Origin: Magnetovibrio sp.
Lineage (GTDB): Bacteria > Pseudomonadota > Alphaproteobacteria > Rhodospirillales > Casp-alpha2
DNA length: 64,000 nt
Assembly: GCA_002690705.1 (NCBI GenBank)
Contig: NZFO01000006.1
Location: 62,001-126,000 of the forward strand
Reading direction: 5' to 3'
The translations under genes were made by a program, and so were the position numbers. Shown in pieces: positions 44,423 through 54,599 of the stretch (positions are counted from its first letter, which is position 1; the number at the start of each line of letters is the position of its first letter). The notes beneath the pieces were generated by a model that worked only from the letters and a program-made list of their open reading frames with translations, was not told the DNA's origin and did no database searches.

Positions 44423-45648
44423 TAGGTTATGTTGGACTTACTGACCTATTGCATCAAGTTTTGGTGACAAGATTACCCTCTTTGACCAATGTCTAAGATA
44501 ATGGCTGAGAGACTATTAAGGATAGCAATTTTTTGACTATGTAAAAATAAGTGAAGTGGGGGTCCATTAAATGCCTAGGTTAACTCCGCGTGTTCCTCCT
44601 TTAAGTAACTATAAAGCCTTCATAATTTCTCCAATTACTCGAAATGTGTTAGAGTTGCATTGAGTATTTGCGCTAATGCATCTCTTTACCAATGTGTGAA
44701 GCTTATCTCGTTACAGATCATAGATTTCTGAATACCTCGATTTGTCTACTACAAATGCTACACGCTATTAAACACTTTCTGCGCGACGATTCGCACAAAA
44801 GATGTGACAAATAGAAGAGAGGATGCGGGGTATGCTAAATGGTGTGGTCGCTGGTAGCCGATCGAAAAATACCTGTATCAATGCTTCCTATTCTAGTAAA
44901 TCGGATCGACTTAAAGCGCATTTGGAAGCGGGGGAAGAATTTAAATAATAATCAATTAAAGCACGGATATTCTGCATGTTTAAGACTTATGAGATACCGT
45001 GTTGAGTGGCAAGTACGATTGGAAACAACAATTTGTGAGAGTGCCACCTGTCGGTATCTTTCTATACGAGAGTAAAGTGGTTGCTACCAACGCCAGGCTA
45101 AATGAGCCTATATTCATAGGCTGCTATCTCCGGCATGGCTTTTCGCAAGTTAATTTGAACTCCTTTAAGTCCTTGTGACTAAATAAAAGCTGGATGACCA
45201 AACTAGCCCGCCCATAGGTCTGGCTCTTTGGGCTGTTGTTATTCTAGATATGCCGTGGTTGAATTAAGCGGTTTAAGGCGTAGAAGTTACCGGTGCTATA
45301 TTCACCAAAAGTTATAATATTTATTTTTATCCATAAATTATTACCACGGAACTATGTATAATGATCGAATATTGATAAGCTTAACGTATAATGATCGAAT
45401 ATTGATAAGCTTAACCTAATGTTGAGTGTGTCACTTTTTTAGGGGCACGTGGTGCAGCTTTTCATTTGCCATCCGTATATATCAGTGAAGCATCGGTCCA
45501 TAGCATTGCGAGAAAACTATGGGGATTGGAAACGCTCTAAGAAGTGCTTTGTATCCAGAAAATGGCTCTCTGGGCCTCTTGATTGCCGAAACGATTTGGT
45601 ATGGAGCAAACAAAACCCCAAGTGGTAAATGCCGATTAAGGATTGATT
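44423..45648. other. 1.2-kb region without a convincing gene
   Basis: Between glpX and hemB no frame shows a ribosome site together with family resemblance. A 78-codon frame (44839-45075) has basic, unspecific sequence and is not called. A 30-base perfect tandem duplication lies at 45356-45415. An untranslated RNA or decayed gene is possible but not visible. Confidence 0.5.
45356..45415. repeat. Perfect tandem duplication of 30 bases
   Basis: Two identical adjacent 30-base units begin GTATAATGATC and end GATAAGCTTAAC (45356-45385 and 45386-45415). They lie about 230 bases before hemB. A TATAAT sequence occurs in each unit, so a promoter -10 element may be doubled. Confidence 0.95.
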
Positions 45649-46656
45649 ATGTCTGATTATTTGTTAGAGACTAAATTCCCAACTACGCGGATGCGCCGGA
45701 CCCGAGCCTCTGGATGGCTCAGAAGGTTGGTTCAAGAAAACACCCTTACCCCAGACGACTTAATTTGGCCATTATTCGTTGTTGATGGGGAAAACCAGCG
45801 CCAATCGGTGGAGCTAATGCCGGGCGTGGATCGATTGTCGATAGATCTTTTGGTTGAGTCCATCTCAACCGCTGTTGAATTCGGTATTTCCGCTATCGCG
45901 TTATTTCCGCATGTTGATCAATCGTTAAAAACTCCCGTAGCATACGAGGCTGTTAACCCAGACAATTTGGTGTGTCGCGCAGTTCGTGCGGTAAAGGAAG
46001 CAAAACTTGATGTAGGAGTAATTTGTGATGTTGCCCTTGATCCTTTCAATTCGGATGGACACGACGGGATAGTGCTGGGGGGGGAAGTCGTTAATGATGA
46101 GACGATTGAAATTCTCTGTCGTCAAGCCGTTATTCAGGCTGAAGCTGGCTGTGATGTTATTGCGCCCTCCGATATGATGGACGGGCGCGTTGGCGCAATC
46201 CGTGAAGCTCTAGATAAATCTGGCTTTCAGAACGTGGTAATTATGTCTTACGCGGTAAAATATGCTTCTGGGTTTTACGGACCTTTTCGTAACGCTGTGG
46301 GTTCTGATGTTGCGCTGATAGGCAGCAAAGAGACATATCAGATGAACCCAACCAATTCTGACGAGGCATTGCGGGAGGTTGCACTGGATATTTCTGAGGG
46401 TGCAGATATGATCATGGTTAAGCCCGGCTTGTCTTATTTGGACGTGGTTCATAGAGTGAAAAAAAAGTTTGAAATGCCTACATTTGCTTATAACGTGTCT
46501 GGGGAATACGCAATGGTAAAAGTGGCTAGTGAACAAGGCTGTATTGACTATAACAAGACGGTAATGGAAATGCTGGTTGGATTTAAGCGAGCTGGTGCGG
46601 ATGGGATCTTAACATATCATGCGCTGGACGCTGCCCAATTAATGAAATCTGGCTAG
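45649..46656 (+). CDS. hemB: Delta-aminolevulinic acid dehydratase (porphobilinogen synthase)
   Basis: A 335-residue HemB that condenses two 5-aminolevulinates to porphobilinogen. Schiff-base lysines are in YAVKYASGFYGPF and MVKPGLSYLD. The metal-site segment reads DVALDPFNSDGHDG with Asp instead of the three cysteines of zinc enzymes, the Mg-type found in many alphaproteobacteria and Pseudomonas. The ATG at 45649 has AAGGA upstream; a TTG two codons earlier is less likely. Confidence 0.97.
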   Translation: MSDYLLETKFPTTRMRRTRASGWLRRLVQENTLTPDDLIWPLFVVDGENQRQSVELMPGVDRLSIDLLVESISTAVEFGISAIALFPHVDQSLKTPVAYEAVNPDNLVCRAVRAVKEAKLDVGVICDVALDPFNSDGHDGIVLGGEVVNDETIEILCRQAVIQAEAGCDVIAPSDMMDGRVGAIREALDKSGFQNVVIMSYAVKYASGFYGPFRNAVGSDVALIGSKETYQMNPTNSDEALREVALDISEGADMIMVKPGLSYLDVVHRVKKKFEMPTFAYNVSGEYAMVKVASEQGCIDYNKTVMEMLVGFKRAGADGILTYHALDAAQLMKSG

Positions 46657-47503
46657 ATAATGGATATTGATATTTAACATGGCGACCCACGGGAGGACTC
46701 TCTCTAGTAGGCTAAAGCAGCTAGTGTCTTAATTTATTTATTGGTCGATTCCTCAAACTTTGGCTGGACGACCTCAATCATCTTGTATGTGCATTCAGGG
46801 AACTGCCTACGCGTTGTGTTATTTTGCGGTATTTTGATGAATAGTATAACTTAAGTGGAAATGGGCTGGACACTAGTAGGGTAAGAGATGCTGTCCTGAA
46901 GATACTGCATTTACATGTCTGGCTTTGAGCACCAGTTATTCACGAAACTGTGATTTTTGGATTATAATAATTGGAACCAGTTTTATTTGTCTCTGCTCGA
47001 CTAACAACTTAGAGCTGCGAAATACTTAATTTTCCAGTTGGCTGTCAATTAAGCGATCAAAATTAGGATGACCCTCTGATAATATGTTTTAATTTATGCC
47101 GGTCCTGAAAAATGTATTAGGCCCGAGTAAAAAGTTTTTTTGTTTTTAGAGTTCTAAACTTGTCCGTGTCTTGCGGGTATTTCGCATAAAATGAACTATG
47201 GCTTATTTTTTTTAATAAACTTTGTTCCAAATTTAGCAGACTGAGTATTTTTTGACTCATAACTTTAAGGTATTGTTCTTCCTGTTACAGAATGGCGGGC
47301 GGTGTGCAGACTCGGGCCTGTCAGGTGATGAGTTCCCGTTCGCCGACTTTTGATAATTGACTCGCGAGTTCCTTCTGGAAAGACATTGACAAATTTGGTA
47401 AAAAATTGTGTTTAGACTCCATTCTTAACCCTCACTTTAAGTTGACAAACTAAGAAATTAAAAAATTTAATTTTTTTACTTGTGTATTTTTAAAGTCACA
47501 AAT
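46657..47503. other. Intergenic region without a gene
   Basis: About 850 bases, AT-rich, no coding frame or RNA gene recognised. T-runs occur near 47135-47155 but without a convincing stem. Confidence 0.5.
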
Positions 47504-48202
47504 ATGGCGGAGGATTTAGTGACCAAAACTATGCTTTTCGACACTTGGGGCACTTTGGTTGATAATTATTCCATTGCGGATGTGATCGAGCAATATGTGT
47601 TTGAGTCACATATTGCACAGCGCATAGCCCAAGATTGGCGTTTCCAGCAAAAATGGGCGATGTTCCATTTAACTTTGAGCGATAATTTTGTCCCGCATCC
47701 GGCATTAAACGAGGCTTGTCTGCGTTGGGCTCTAGAACTCCATAATATTGATCTTGGTGATGATGATATCAGAACTATTAATGATCAATATCATAAGCTT
47801 CGAGCTTATCCTGACGTGATTAATGCGTTGAGCAGTATCAAGGATCAGGGGTGGGTCGTTAAAATTGTTGCAAATCCAACTAAAAAGATGATCGAAGACC
47901 ATTCAAAATTTGCAGGGACCATTAAATTCATTGATGAAATTATTTCTTCGGGTGAGGAAAAGCAGGCCTTTAAACCATCCCCGCAGGTTTTTGAAATTGG
48001 TGCAGAGCGCGCTGGTTGTCCTAAAGAGGAGATTCTCTGGGTTACTGGGCATCAATGGGAAGCTTTCGGGGCCGTGCGGCATGGATTGAAGGTCGCGTGG
48101 ACTAACCGTGCTCAACAACCTAAGCTGCAGATCGGGATTGAGCCGAATTATATTACTAAAAACCTTCAGGAACTGGCGGATATTGTCGCGCATGACTACT
48201 AG
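47504..48202 (+). CDS. HAD-superfamily hydrolase, haloacid dehalogenase type II-like
   Basis: A 232-residue HAD hydrolase. The nucleophile Asp lies in LFDTWGTLVD, motif II in VVKIVANPT, the Lys in KQAFKPSPQVFEIG, and the later acidic region in WVTGHQWEAFGAVRHG. The overall layout (cap between motifs I and II, KPSPQVFE) matches type II 2-haloacid dehalogenases, but many relatives have other substrates. The start at 47504 gives MAEDLVTKTMLFDTWG; it is only weakly supported by a ribosome site. The gene is isolated. Confidence 0.85.
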   Translation: MAEDLVTKTMLFDTWGTLVDNYSIADVIEQYVFESHIAQRIAQDWRFQQKWAMFHLTLSDNFVPHPALNEACLRWALELHNIDLGDDDIRTINDQYHKLRAYPDVINALSSIKDQGWVVKIVANPTKKMIEDHSKFAGTIKFIDEIISSGEEKQAFKPSPQVFEIGAERAGCPKEEILWVTGHQWEAFGAVRHGLKVAWTNRAQQPKLQIGIEPNYITKNLQELADIVAHDY

Positions 48203-48410
48203 CCCGCAAATATCTGCGTAAACGGACCAGACACATTTTGGTGCACTAATGTATGAAGAAAAGTATTGAAACCTCAATTTTATGAAACAAAAATTTTTTT
48301 AGTTATATTTTCTGCATGGTTAGCTATAACTTTGGCTTTTGGATTTGTGAATAAGGCGCTTGGATTTGGTAGTGCGTAAGCCAAATATTTGTCCTAATAA
48401 AGGATGTTCT

Positions 48411-48893
48411 CTATTCTTTTTCGCGCATTAATCGGGCTTTTTGACGGCCCCAGTCACGTTCCTTGAGGGCATGTCGTTTATCGTGATTCTTTTTCCCTTC
48501 CGCAACACCTATTAATAACTTAGCGATACCCCGGGGATTAAAATAAATTTTTAATGGGACAAGAGTCATTCCCTTCCGTTGAGTGGCTGCATTTAACTTT
48601 GTAACTTCGCGGTGATGCACGAGTAATTTTCGCGCACTGCGTGGTTCGTGACTAAAAGTTGAGGCCCCGCTGTATTCTGGAATATAAGCATTACGAAGCC
48701 ACAACTCGCCTTTTTCCTCCGTTGCATAAGCTTCAGTAATTGATGCGCGCCCCTCACGCAACGACTTAACCTCTGACCCTTTGAGCATAAGACCAGCCTC
48801 AAGGGTTTCTAGAATAAAATAATCGTGACGTGCACGTCGGTTTTGCGCCGCAATCTTTCCCAAGGTTTTATTGTCTTGTTTTTTTGCGGCCAT
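48411..48893 (-). CDS. smpB: SsrA-binding protein SmpB
   Basis: A 160-residue tmRNA-binding protein needed for rescue of stalled ribosomes. Family blocks are [30 protein letters not shown], and the basic C-terminal tail [20 protein letters not shown]. It follows dapA by 33 bases on the minus strand, a common alphaproteobacterial order. tmRNA itself was not found in the window. Confidence 0.97.
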   Translation of the reverse strand: MAAKKQDNKTLGKIAAQNRRARHDYFILETLEAGLMLKGSEVKSLREGRASITEAYATEEKGELWLRNAYIPEYSGASTFSHEPRSARKLLVHHREVTKLNAATQRKGMTLVPLKIYFNPRGIAKLLIGVAEGKKNHDKRHALKERDWGRQKARLMREKE

Positions 48894-48926
48894 AAAGTTA
48901 CGCCCTTTTAGATGCGGCTATTCTTA

Positions 48927-49802
48927 TTAGTTAAGCAGACCGGTGCCGACCAGTGCATCGCGCACCACTTGTTTTGAGCTTTCAGCAATATCTGTCATTG
49001 GAAGTCGCACCTCAGCGCTGCACTTACCTAATAATTTTGCCGCGTATTTTACTGGCCCCGGATTTGTCTCGCAAAACATAGCGTTGTGCAGGGGCATTAG
49101 TTGATCTTGCAAAATCATGCAGGTTTTAATGTCGCAGGAGCGCCAAGCACGCTGCATATCGGCACAGAGACGCGGCGCAATATTGGCGGTTACAGAAATG
49201 CAGCCATGGCCTCCAGCAGCCAAGAAAGGAAGAGCAGTGCTGTCCTCGCCGGACAAGTGACAAAAATGAGGATTACCCATCGCAGCACGTGTCATCTGTG
49301 GGCGTGTAAGATCAGCTGTTGCGTCTTTTACTCCAACAATATGCGGTAATTTTGCGAGCTCGCACATAGTTTCAATCTGCATATCAACTATCGAGCGGCC
49401 GGGGATATTATATATAACAATTGGTAAACCGACGTCTTGAACAGCTTTAAAATGTTCGTAGAGGCCTTTTTGAGTAGGTTTGTTATAATATGGCGTGACT
49501 ACCAGCGCCGCATCAGCGCCGGATTTTTTTGCGTGCGAGACAAAGCCCACTGCTTCGTGGGTTGAGTTAGAGCCAGCACCGGCAATTACTGGGACCCGAC
49601 CTCTCGCTTGCTCAATACACATTTCTGTAACCCGCATATGCTCAGCGTGCGTCAACGTAGGAGATTCACCTGTTGTCCCGCATGGAACTAACCCATCTGT
49701 CCCTGCATAGATCTGCCAATCAACAATCTCTCGGAAGCTATCCTCGTCTATGTTACCGCCCCTGAACGGCGTAATTAAAGCAGGAAATGACCCCTTAAAC
49801 AT
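48927..49802 (-). CDS. dapA: 4-hydroxy-tetrahydrodipicolinate synthase
   Basis: A 291-residue DapA that condenses pyruvate with aspartate semialdehyde in lysine and diaminopimelate synthesis. Catalytic residues are visible: Tyr in VVTPYYNKPTQKGLY and in IVIYNIPGR, Schiff-base Lys in GVKDAT, and the GTTGESPTL loop. Normal length. Divergent from the lytic transglycosylase gene and upstream of smpB. Confidence 0.97.
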   Translation of the reverse strand: MFKGSFPALITPFRGGNIDEDSFREIVDWQIYAGTDGLVPCGTTGESPTLTHAEHMRVTEMCIEQARGRVPVIAGAGSNSTHEAVGFVSHAKKSGADAALVVTPYYNKPTQKGLYEHFKAVQDVGLPIVIYNIPGRSIVDMQIETMCELAKLPHIVGVKDATADLTRPQMTRAAMGNPHFCHLSGEDSTALPFLAAGGHGCISVTANIAPRLCADMQRAWRSCDIKTCMILQDQLMPLHNAMFCETNPGPVKYAAKLLGKCSAEVRLPMTDIAESSKQVVRDALVGTGLLN

Positions 49803-49991
49803 TGCTTTTCTCCCGATGTTTGCCGTGAGAGCAAACCAACCAAAACCAAAGCCGGAAGATACTCTCCGATCTGATTCCGGGCAAGTGGAACCTCGAAATC
49901 AAATACCGGCTTGCGGCATAGGGTGGGGCGGCGCTACGCTACCCAGTATGATATTTGTTTGCCAATAATTTTATCGGGAGCCAAGTAAGTT

Positions 49992-51983
49992 ATGCCTAAT
50001 CGGTTGGTTCTATCGCTATTGGGTATGGCAGCAGGGTCAATTCTAATCGGAACACCTATGGCGTCAGGGTTTGCACAAAAATCGTCAGATACGCTTTTAA
50101 TGCGTGATGCGTTTAAGGCGGCTGAGCTCTCTCGGTGGAAGACTTTTAGGATCTACACGAATAAAGTTAATGGTCTACTTGCCAAAAAATTAATGCGGTG
50201 GCGGCGATTAATTGATTCACCTAATGGCACGCATTTCAGCGAACTTAATGCTTTTTTGCGGGCGAATCCTAAGTGGCCGAAGCGAGGGCGTATATTACGT
50301 CACGCAGAGCGGCTAATGCCATTTACATTGGCGGCGGATGAGACAATTGCGTGGTTTGGGACACGAGGGCCTTATAGCGCGGGTGGCCGGATGAGGCTTG
50401 GTTCGGCCCTGATTATCAAGGGAAAAGAGGTTGAGGCTAGGAAAATTATCCGAGATGCATGGATCACAGGCAATTTTACGAGAGCAGATAGTAAGGCAGT
50501 GTATAAAAAATTTTTTCGTTACCTCTCAACTGAGGACCATATCGCTCGAATGGATCGGTTATTGTGGGATGGTAAAATTGGGGCGGCTAGGCGAATGCTA
50601 TACATTGTGCCGGAAAATTGGCGGAAGCTAGCTCAAGCCAGATATTCGCTTCGAAATCGGCGAGGGAATGTCGATTATTTAATCTCAAAAGTTCCATCTG
50701 ATCTGAGAAGGCATTTAGGTCTTGTTTATGAACGTGTCAGGTGGCGTCGGCGTAAGGGAAAAGACTCAGTCTGGGAACTATTGGATGATTTACCGGATAC
50801 TTTGCCGCGACCTGAGTTATGGTGGCGGGAAAAAGCCCGTCTGGCCCGGCAGGCGCTTCGTAATGGTCTAATTTCAAAAGCTTATAAACTAGCCAAATCT
50901 CATGGCCTGTCGGCGGGTGGCGCAAATTATGCGGATGCAGAATTTTTGGCGGGGTGGATTGCCCTTAGATTTCTTAAAGAGCCCGGGAATGCCCTTATCC
51001 ATTTTGAGTCTTTATTTACTGCAGTTAACTATCCTGTCAGCATGGCACGTGCTGCCTATTGGGCAGGACGCGCGGCTGATGCCCTTAAAAATAAAGACAA
51101 GGCAGTCGCGTGGTTTGGCCAAGCGGCGCTTCATCCTTTTACGTACTATGGTCAGCTTGCTTTTTCCAGATTATACCCAGCACAATCATTACCAGTGCTG
51201 AAGCCCAGATTCACAAATATCAAAAACCTTGATGCTTTCAAAAAACATGAATTAACAGGTGTAATTAAAATTCTCCAAGAAGTTGGTGAACCAAGGTTGA
51301 TGCGTTTATTTTTTGAGGAGTTATTTGAAGTTTCTGGTGAAGCAAGTTGGCAATATCTAAGCGCTAAATTTGCCCTCAGTATCGGTCAACCGGGTATAGC
51401 CATAAGTTTGGCTAAACGGGCTAATCGTCAAGGAAACTCACTTTTGGATGTAGGCTACCCTGTTTTGGCACCACCCAAATTACCTAAAAAAGCCTCTAAT
51501 TTAGCACCTGAGATTTCTTTGACACTGGCCGTTATCCGTCAAGAAAGTGCTTTTCAAGTTGACGCCAAAAGCCATGCTAGTGCGCGGGGATTGATGCAGA
51601 TTATGCCGGCTACTGCGAAACGTGTAGCTAAGAGTTTGGATGTGCAATTTTCTCGAGACAAACTGATAACAGATCCCAGCTATAACATGGCTCTTGGCCA
51701 AGCCTATCTCGGCGGACTGATAAGTGATTTTCAAGGTTCATATGTATTGGCGTTGGCAGGTTATAATGCGGGACCGCATAGGGCGAGGCGCTGGCTTAAG
51801 GCGCATGGAGATCCGCGTTCAGACGATGTTGATGCTATTGACTGGGTGGAGATGATACCTTTCTATGAAACCCGTAATTATGTGCAAAGGGTGTTAGAAA
51901 ACTTGCAGGTGTATCGCCAAATAACTTCCAACGGTGATGTTGTTCCGGGGCTGACGGAAGATTTGCATTTGTCCAATAAGTGA
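49992..51983 (+). CDS. slt: Soluble lytic murein transglycosylase
   Basis: A 663-residue periplasmic peptidoglycan lyase. A signal peptide spans about residues 1-29 (LVLSLLGMAAGSILIG, cleavage near SGFAQK). A long alpha-helical superhelix fills 35-480. The catalytic SLT domain follows, with the Glu in IRQESAFQVDAKS, ARGLMQIMPATA, and ALAGYNAGPHR. Domain order and length match Slt70-type enzymes. Divergent from dapA. Confidence 0.94.
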   Translation: MPNRLVLSLLGMAAGSILIGTPMASGFAQKSSDTLLMRDAFKAAELSRWKTFRIYTNKVNGLLAKKLMRWRRLIDSPNGTHFSELNAFLRANPKWPKRGRILRHAERLMPFTLAADETIAWFGTRGPYSAGGRMRLGSALIIKGKEVEARKIIRDAWITGNFTRADSKAVYKKFFRYLSTEDHIARMDRLLWDGKIGAARRMLYIVPENWRKLAQARYSLRNRRGNVDYLISKVPSDLRRHLGLVYERVRWRRRKGKDSVWELLDDLPDTLPRPELWWREKARLARQALRNGLISKAYKLAKSHGLSAGGANYADAEFLAGWIALRFLKEPGNALIHFESLFTAVNYPVSMARAAYWAGRAADALKNKDKAVAWFGQAALHPFTYYGQLAFSRLYPAQSLPVLKPRFTNIKNLDAFKKHELTGVIKILQEVGEPRLMRLFFEELFEVSGEASWQYLSAKFALSIGQPGIAISLAKRANRQGNSLLDVGYPVLAPPKLPKKASNLAPEISLTLAVIRQESAFQVDAKSHASARGLMQIMPATAKRVAKSLDVQFSRDKLITDPSYNMALGQAYLGGLISDFQGSYVLALAGYNAGPHRARRWLKAHGDPRSDDVDAIDWVEMIPFYETRNYVQRVLENLQVYRQITSNGDVVPGLTEDLHLSNK

Positions 51984-52240
51984 CCAAAAACGGCAATGAA
52001 ATGGCTTTATAACTGGTTTTGTTTAACCTTCACAGTAATCCGCTGCAGATAGTATTTCGCTATATCTTTAATTTATTAACTTAATTGTTTAGTTTTTATT
52101 AGTTTGACTGATAACCCATTAAATTCATATGCGTGAATCCTTCTTCTGTCTGTTCCTTTTAACTAAAAGAGAGGTCCAAGGTTTTGAGAGCCGTGTAATT
52201 ATGACTTAGTGAGCTTTTTGATATTCGGGAGAAAGATACG

Positions 52241-53119
52241 GTGAGTACTGATACATTTGTTGAGGGATATGTAACATCGCAGAACGGCTTATCTCTATAT
52301 TACCGAGATTATGGGCCAAAATACGGGGCAGCTATCCCGGTACTTTGTCTCCATGGCTTAACCCGTAATTGTCGAGACTTTGATATATTTGCCAAATCCC
52401 TGATGGATAAAAGACGGGTTATCTGTCCCGATATTAGAGGGCATGGCAACTCTGACCGAGACAAAAATTGGCGAAATTACCATCCCTCAGTATACGTTGA
52501 TGACGTGCGTCATATTATTTCGGCACTCAATTTAAAGCATGTTTTTGTAGTAGGCACATCAATGGGTGGCATTATGGCTATGATTATGGGGGTTGTGATG
52601 CCAACCGCGATCGTTGGCGTACTCATTAATGACGTGGGACCTGATATTGATGACCATGGCCTGGATAATATTATCTCCTATGTAAATCGCGCTGATCAGG
52701 TGTTTAAGGACTGGGATGCGGCTGCCAGCTTTCTCAAAGCATCCTTTCCTCATGCGCCGGCCATGGATAGTGATGAGTGGCTTCGAGTGGCAAGACGAAC
52801 TGGTATTGAACGCCCGGATGGCACCGTAATAAATAACTGGGACCCGGGCATCACTAAATCCTTAAAGAAGCAACGCAGAGGCACAGCGTTATGGGGTTTA
52901 TTCCGCTCCCTAAAACGTATCCCTGTTGTCGTTGTACGTGGTTTTTTTTCAGATATCTTGTCAGGAAATACGCTACTCCGGATGCAGGATATCCTTCCCC
53001 GTATGCATCCTGTGATTGTGCCTGAATCCGGTCATGCGCCAACATTATCAGAGCCCCAAGTTTGGGAGCCTTTAAATGATGCCCTCGCTAAAGCAGAATC
53101 CGCTAATTCCTGGAATTAA
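52241..53119 (+). CDS. Alpha/beta hydrolase
   Basis: A 292-residue alpha/beta hydrolase with oxyanion region LCLHGLTRN, nucleophile Ser in VGTSMGGIMA, DIRGHGNSD after strand 4, and the catalytic His in PESGHAPTLSEP. The GTG start has GGGAG upstream. The reaction is not determined by sequence; relatives include esterases, C-C hydrolases and haloperoxidase-type enzymes. Its end overlaps the start of the next gene by 44 bases. Confidence 0.88.
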   Translation: MSTDTFVEGYVTSQNGLSLYYRDYGPKYGAAIPVLCLHGLTRNCRDFDIFAKSLMDKRRVICPDIRGHGNSDRDKNWRNYHPSVYVDDVRHIISALNLKHVFVVGTSMGGIMAMIMGVVMPTAIVGVLINDVGPDIDDHGLDNIISYVNRADQVFKDWDAAASFLKASFPHAPAMDSDEWLRVARRTGIERPDGTVINNWDPGITKSLKKQRRGTALWGLFRSLKRIPVVVVRGFFSDILSGNTLLRMQDILPRMHPVIVPESGHAPTLSEPQVWEPLNDALAKAESANSWN

Positions 53120-54065
53120 AGATATACGCGCTGCCGCCCACCGACTCTCTGGATGGGCCGTCTGGACCCCTTTATTGGAGTCGCCTCATCTTAATGAGAT
53201 GGTTGAAGGTCGCTTATTAATTAAAGCTGAGTGTTTGCAGCGAACTGGTGCATTTAAGTTTAGAGGTGCTTTTAATATGATCTCTCAAATACCTGAAAAT
53301 ATTAAACAAATGGGGGTTGTGAGTTTTTCTTCTGGTAATCATGCCCAAGGTGTTGCGCATGCAGCAAAGTTACTGGGTATACCTGCTATTCTTGTCATGC
53401 CAGACGACGCACCAACATTAAAAATCGAGAATACTCGAGGTTATGGTGCGGAAGTTAGGCTTTATGATCGAACGAAAGAAGATCGAGAGATAATTGCTTC
53501 TGATATTGCAAAGCAGCGAGACGCGACCCTTGTTAAACCTTATGATGATGCGGCTATTATTGCTGGACAGGGTACGGTTGGCTTGGAAATTAGTGAACAA
53601 TTTGATGGCGGGATGGATCAAGTTTTATGCTGCGTTGGCGGTGGAGGGCTCGCGGCAGGCACCGCAATTGCTATCAAAGCGAAGTTCCCAAATGCTAATT
53701 TTTATGCGGTTGAACCTGAGGGTTTCGACAGTATGGGGCGTTCATTACGCGCAGGTGAGTTGGTAGGGAATAAGCCGGGAGCAACAACCATATGCGACTC
53801 ATTAATGCCACCAAAACCGGGAGTATTAACGTTTGCTGTGGCGCAGGAACATATGGAAGGTGGAGTAATCGTCAGTGATGCTGATGTAAAACATGCGATG
53901 AGACAAGCCTTTCTCCGCCTAAAATTAGTTGTGGAGCCTGGTGGAGCCGCGGGATTGGCAGCTGCATTAAGTGGTCGAGTTAGCTGCAAGAATAAAACAA
54001 CCGTTGTCATTTGTTCCGGAGGCAATGTGGACCGGATTGTTTTTGCAAATGTGCTTAATAGTTGA
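53076..54065 (+). CDS. Threonine/serine dehydratase family PLP enzyme
   Basis: A 329-residue fold-type II PLP enzyme with the cofactor Lys in GAFKFRGAFN, the phosphate loop CVGGGGLAAG, and SGGNVD near the end. This is the catabolic threonine ammonia-lyase / serine racemase group without an ACT domain, making 2-oxobutyrate or pyruvate. The ATG overlaps the hydrolase gene by 44 bases, so the two are co-translated; a later start is possible. Confidence 0.9.
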   Translation: MMPSLKQNPLIPGIKDIRAAAHRLSGWAVWTPLLESPHLNEMVEGRLLIKAECLQRTGAFKFRGAFNMISQIPENIKQMGVVSFSSGNHAQGVAHAAKLLGIPAILVMPDDAPTLKIENTRGYGAEVRLYDRTKEDREIIASDIAKQRDATLVKPYDDAAIIAGQGTVGLEISEQFDGGMDQVLCCVGGGGLAAGTAIAIKAKFPNANFYAVEPEGFDSMGRSLRAGELVGNKPGATTICDSLMPPKPGVLTFAVAQEHMEGGVIVSDADVKHAMRQAFLRLKLVVEPGGAAGLAAALSGRVSCKNKTTVVICSGGNVDRIVFANVLNS

Positions 54066-54073
54066 TAATCGGG

Positions 54074-54095
54074 CATTAATACTCACGTATTAATG
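54074..54095. other. Hairpin between convergent genes
   Basis: CATTAATAC and GTATTAATG form a perfect 9-base stem with a 4-base loop, between the dehydratase and bactofilin genes. It lacks a T-run in either direction, so termination is possible but unproven. Confidence 0.45.
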
Positions 54096-54110
54096 GAGGT
54101 ATACTCATCA

Positions 54111-54599
54111 TTACGTGGAGTTTACTTGCGTCAACGAAGTTTTATTTTCGGGTGCTGCTGAAATTGTTTCCGCAGGTTTAGATTTTGTCGATCCTAAAGA
54201 CTGAGGACTTTGTGTCGATTTCTCCTCCTCTATACGCTGGCACAAGCCTTCTAGGAAAGCGCCTGTCTCAATTGCGAGATTTTCGTGCAGTATATCCCCC
54301 ACCATATGTGCAGACTGCGCTAATCGGACTGAGCGCGATTTAATTTGACCAATTACAGTGCCATGAATAACTACCGAGTCGGCAATAATTTGTCCCTTAA
54401 CGTTCCCATTCTCTCCAATCAGCAAGGTCTTGGAGCGAACGTCACCGTCGACCGAACCGTCAACTTGAATTTCCCCATCACTCTGCAAATCCCCAACGAT
54501 TTTTAGATTGCCACTGATTAACGAAGGGTGCGTGGACTTTTGGGAAGTTTGCGGCTGCGTGGACCTTGATTGTTGTTTTTTATTATTCTTGGAAAACAT
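54111..54599 (-). CDS. Bactofilin-family cytoskeletal protein
   Basis: A 162-residue bactofilin. The core (about residues 28-120) is a beta-helix of short repeats (LKIVGDLQSDGEIQVDGSVDG, TLLIGENGNVKG, SVVIHGTVIG). Disordered Gln/Ser-rich ends flank it. Bactofilins polymerise and scaffold cell-wall enzymes. It overlaps by 17 bases the gene for an M23 peptidase, the classic bactofilin partner, which supports a shared role in cell shape. Confidence 0.93.
   Translation of the reverse strand: MFSKNNKKQQSRSTQPQTSQKSTHPSLISGNLKIVGDLQSDGEIQVDGSVDGDVRSKTLLIGENGNVKGQIIADSVVIHGTVIGQIKSRSVRLAQSAHMVGDILHENLAIETGAFLEGLCQRIEEEKSTQSPQSLGSTKSKPAETISAAPENKTSLTQVNST

Noticed and set aside
43737-44444. 235-codon plus-strand frame opposite glpX
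   Set aside because: Antisense shadow; glpX motifs on the minus strand are unmistakable and the opposite frame is Ser/Pro/Ala-rich.
44839-45075. 78-codon plus-strand frame before hemB
   Set aside because: No ribosome site, unspecific basic sequence, and no family resemblance; sits in a stretch with decayed character.
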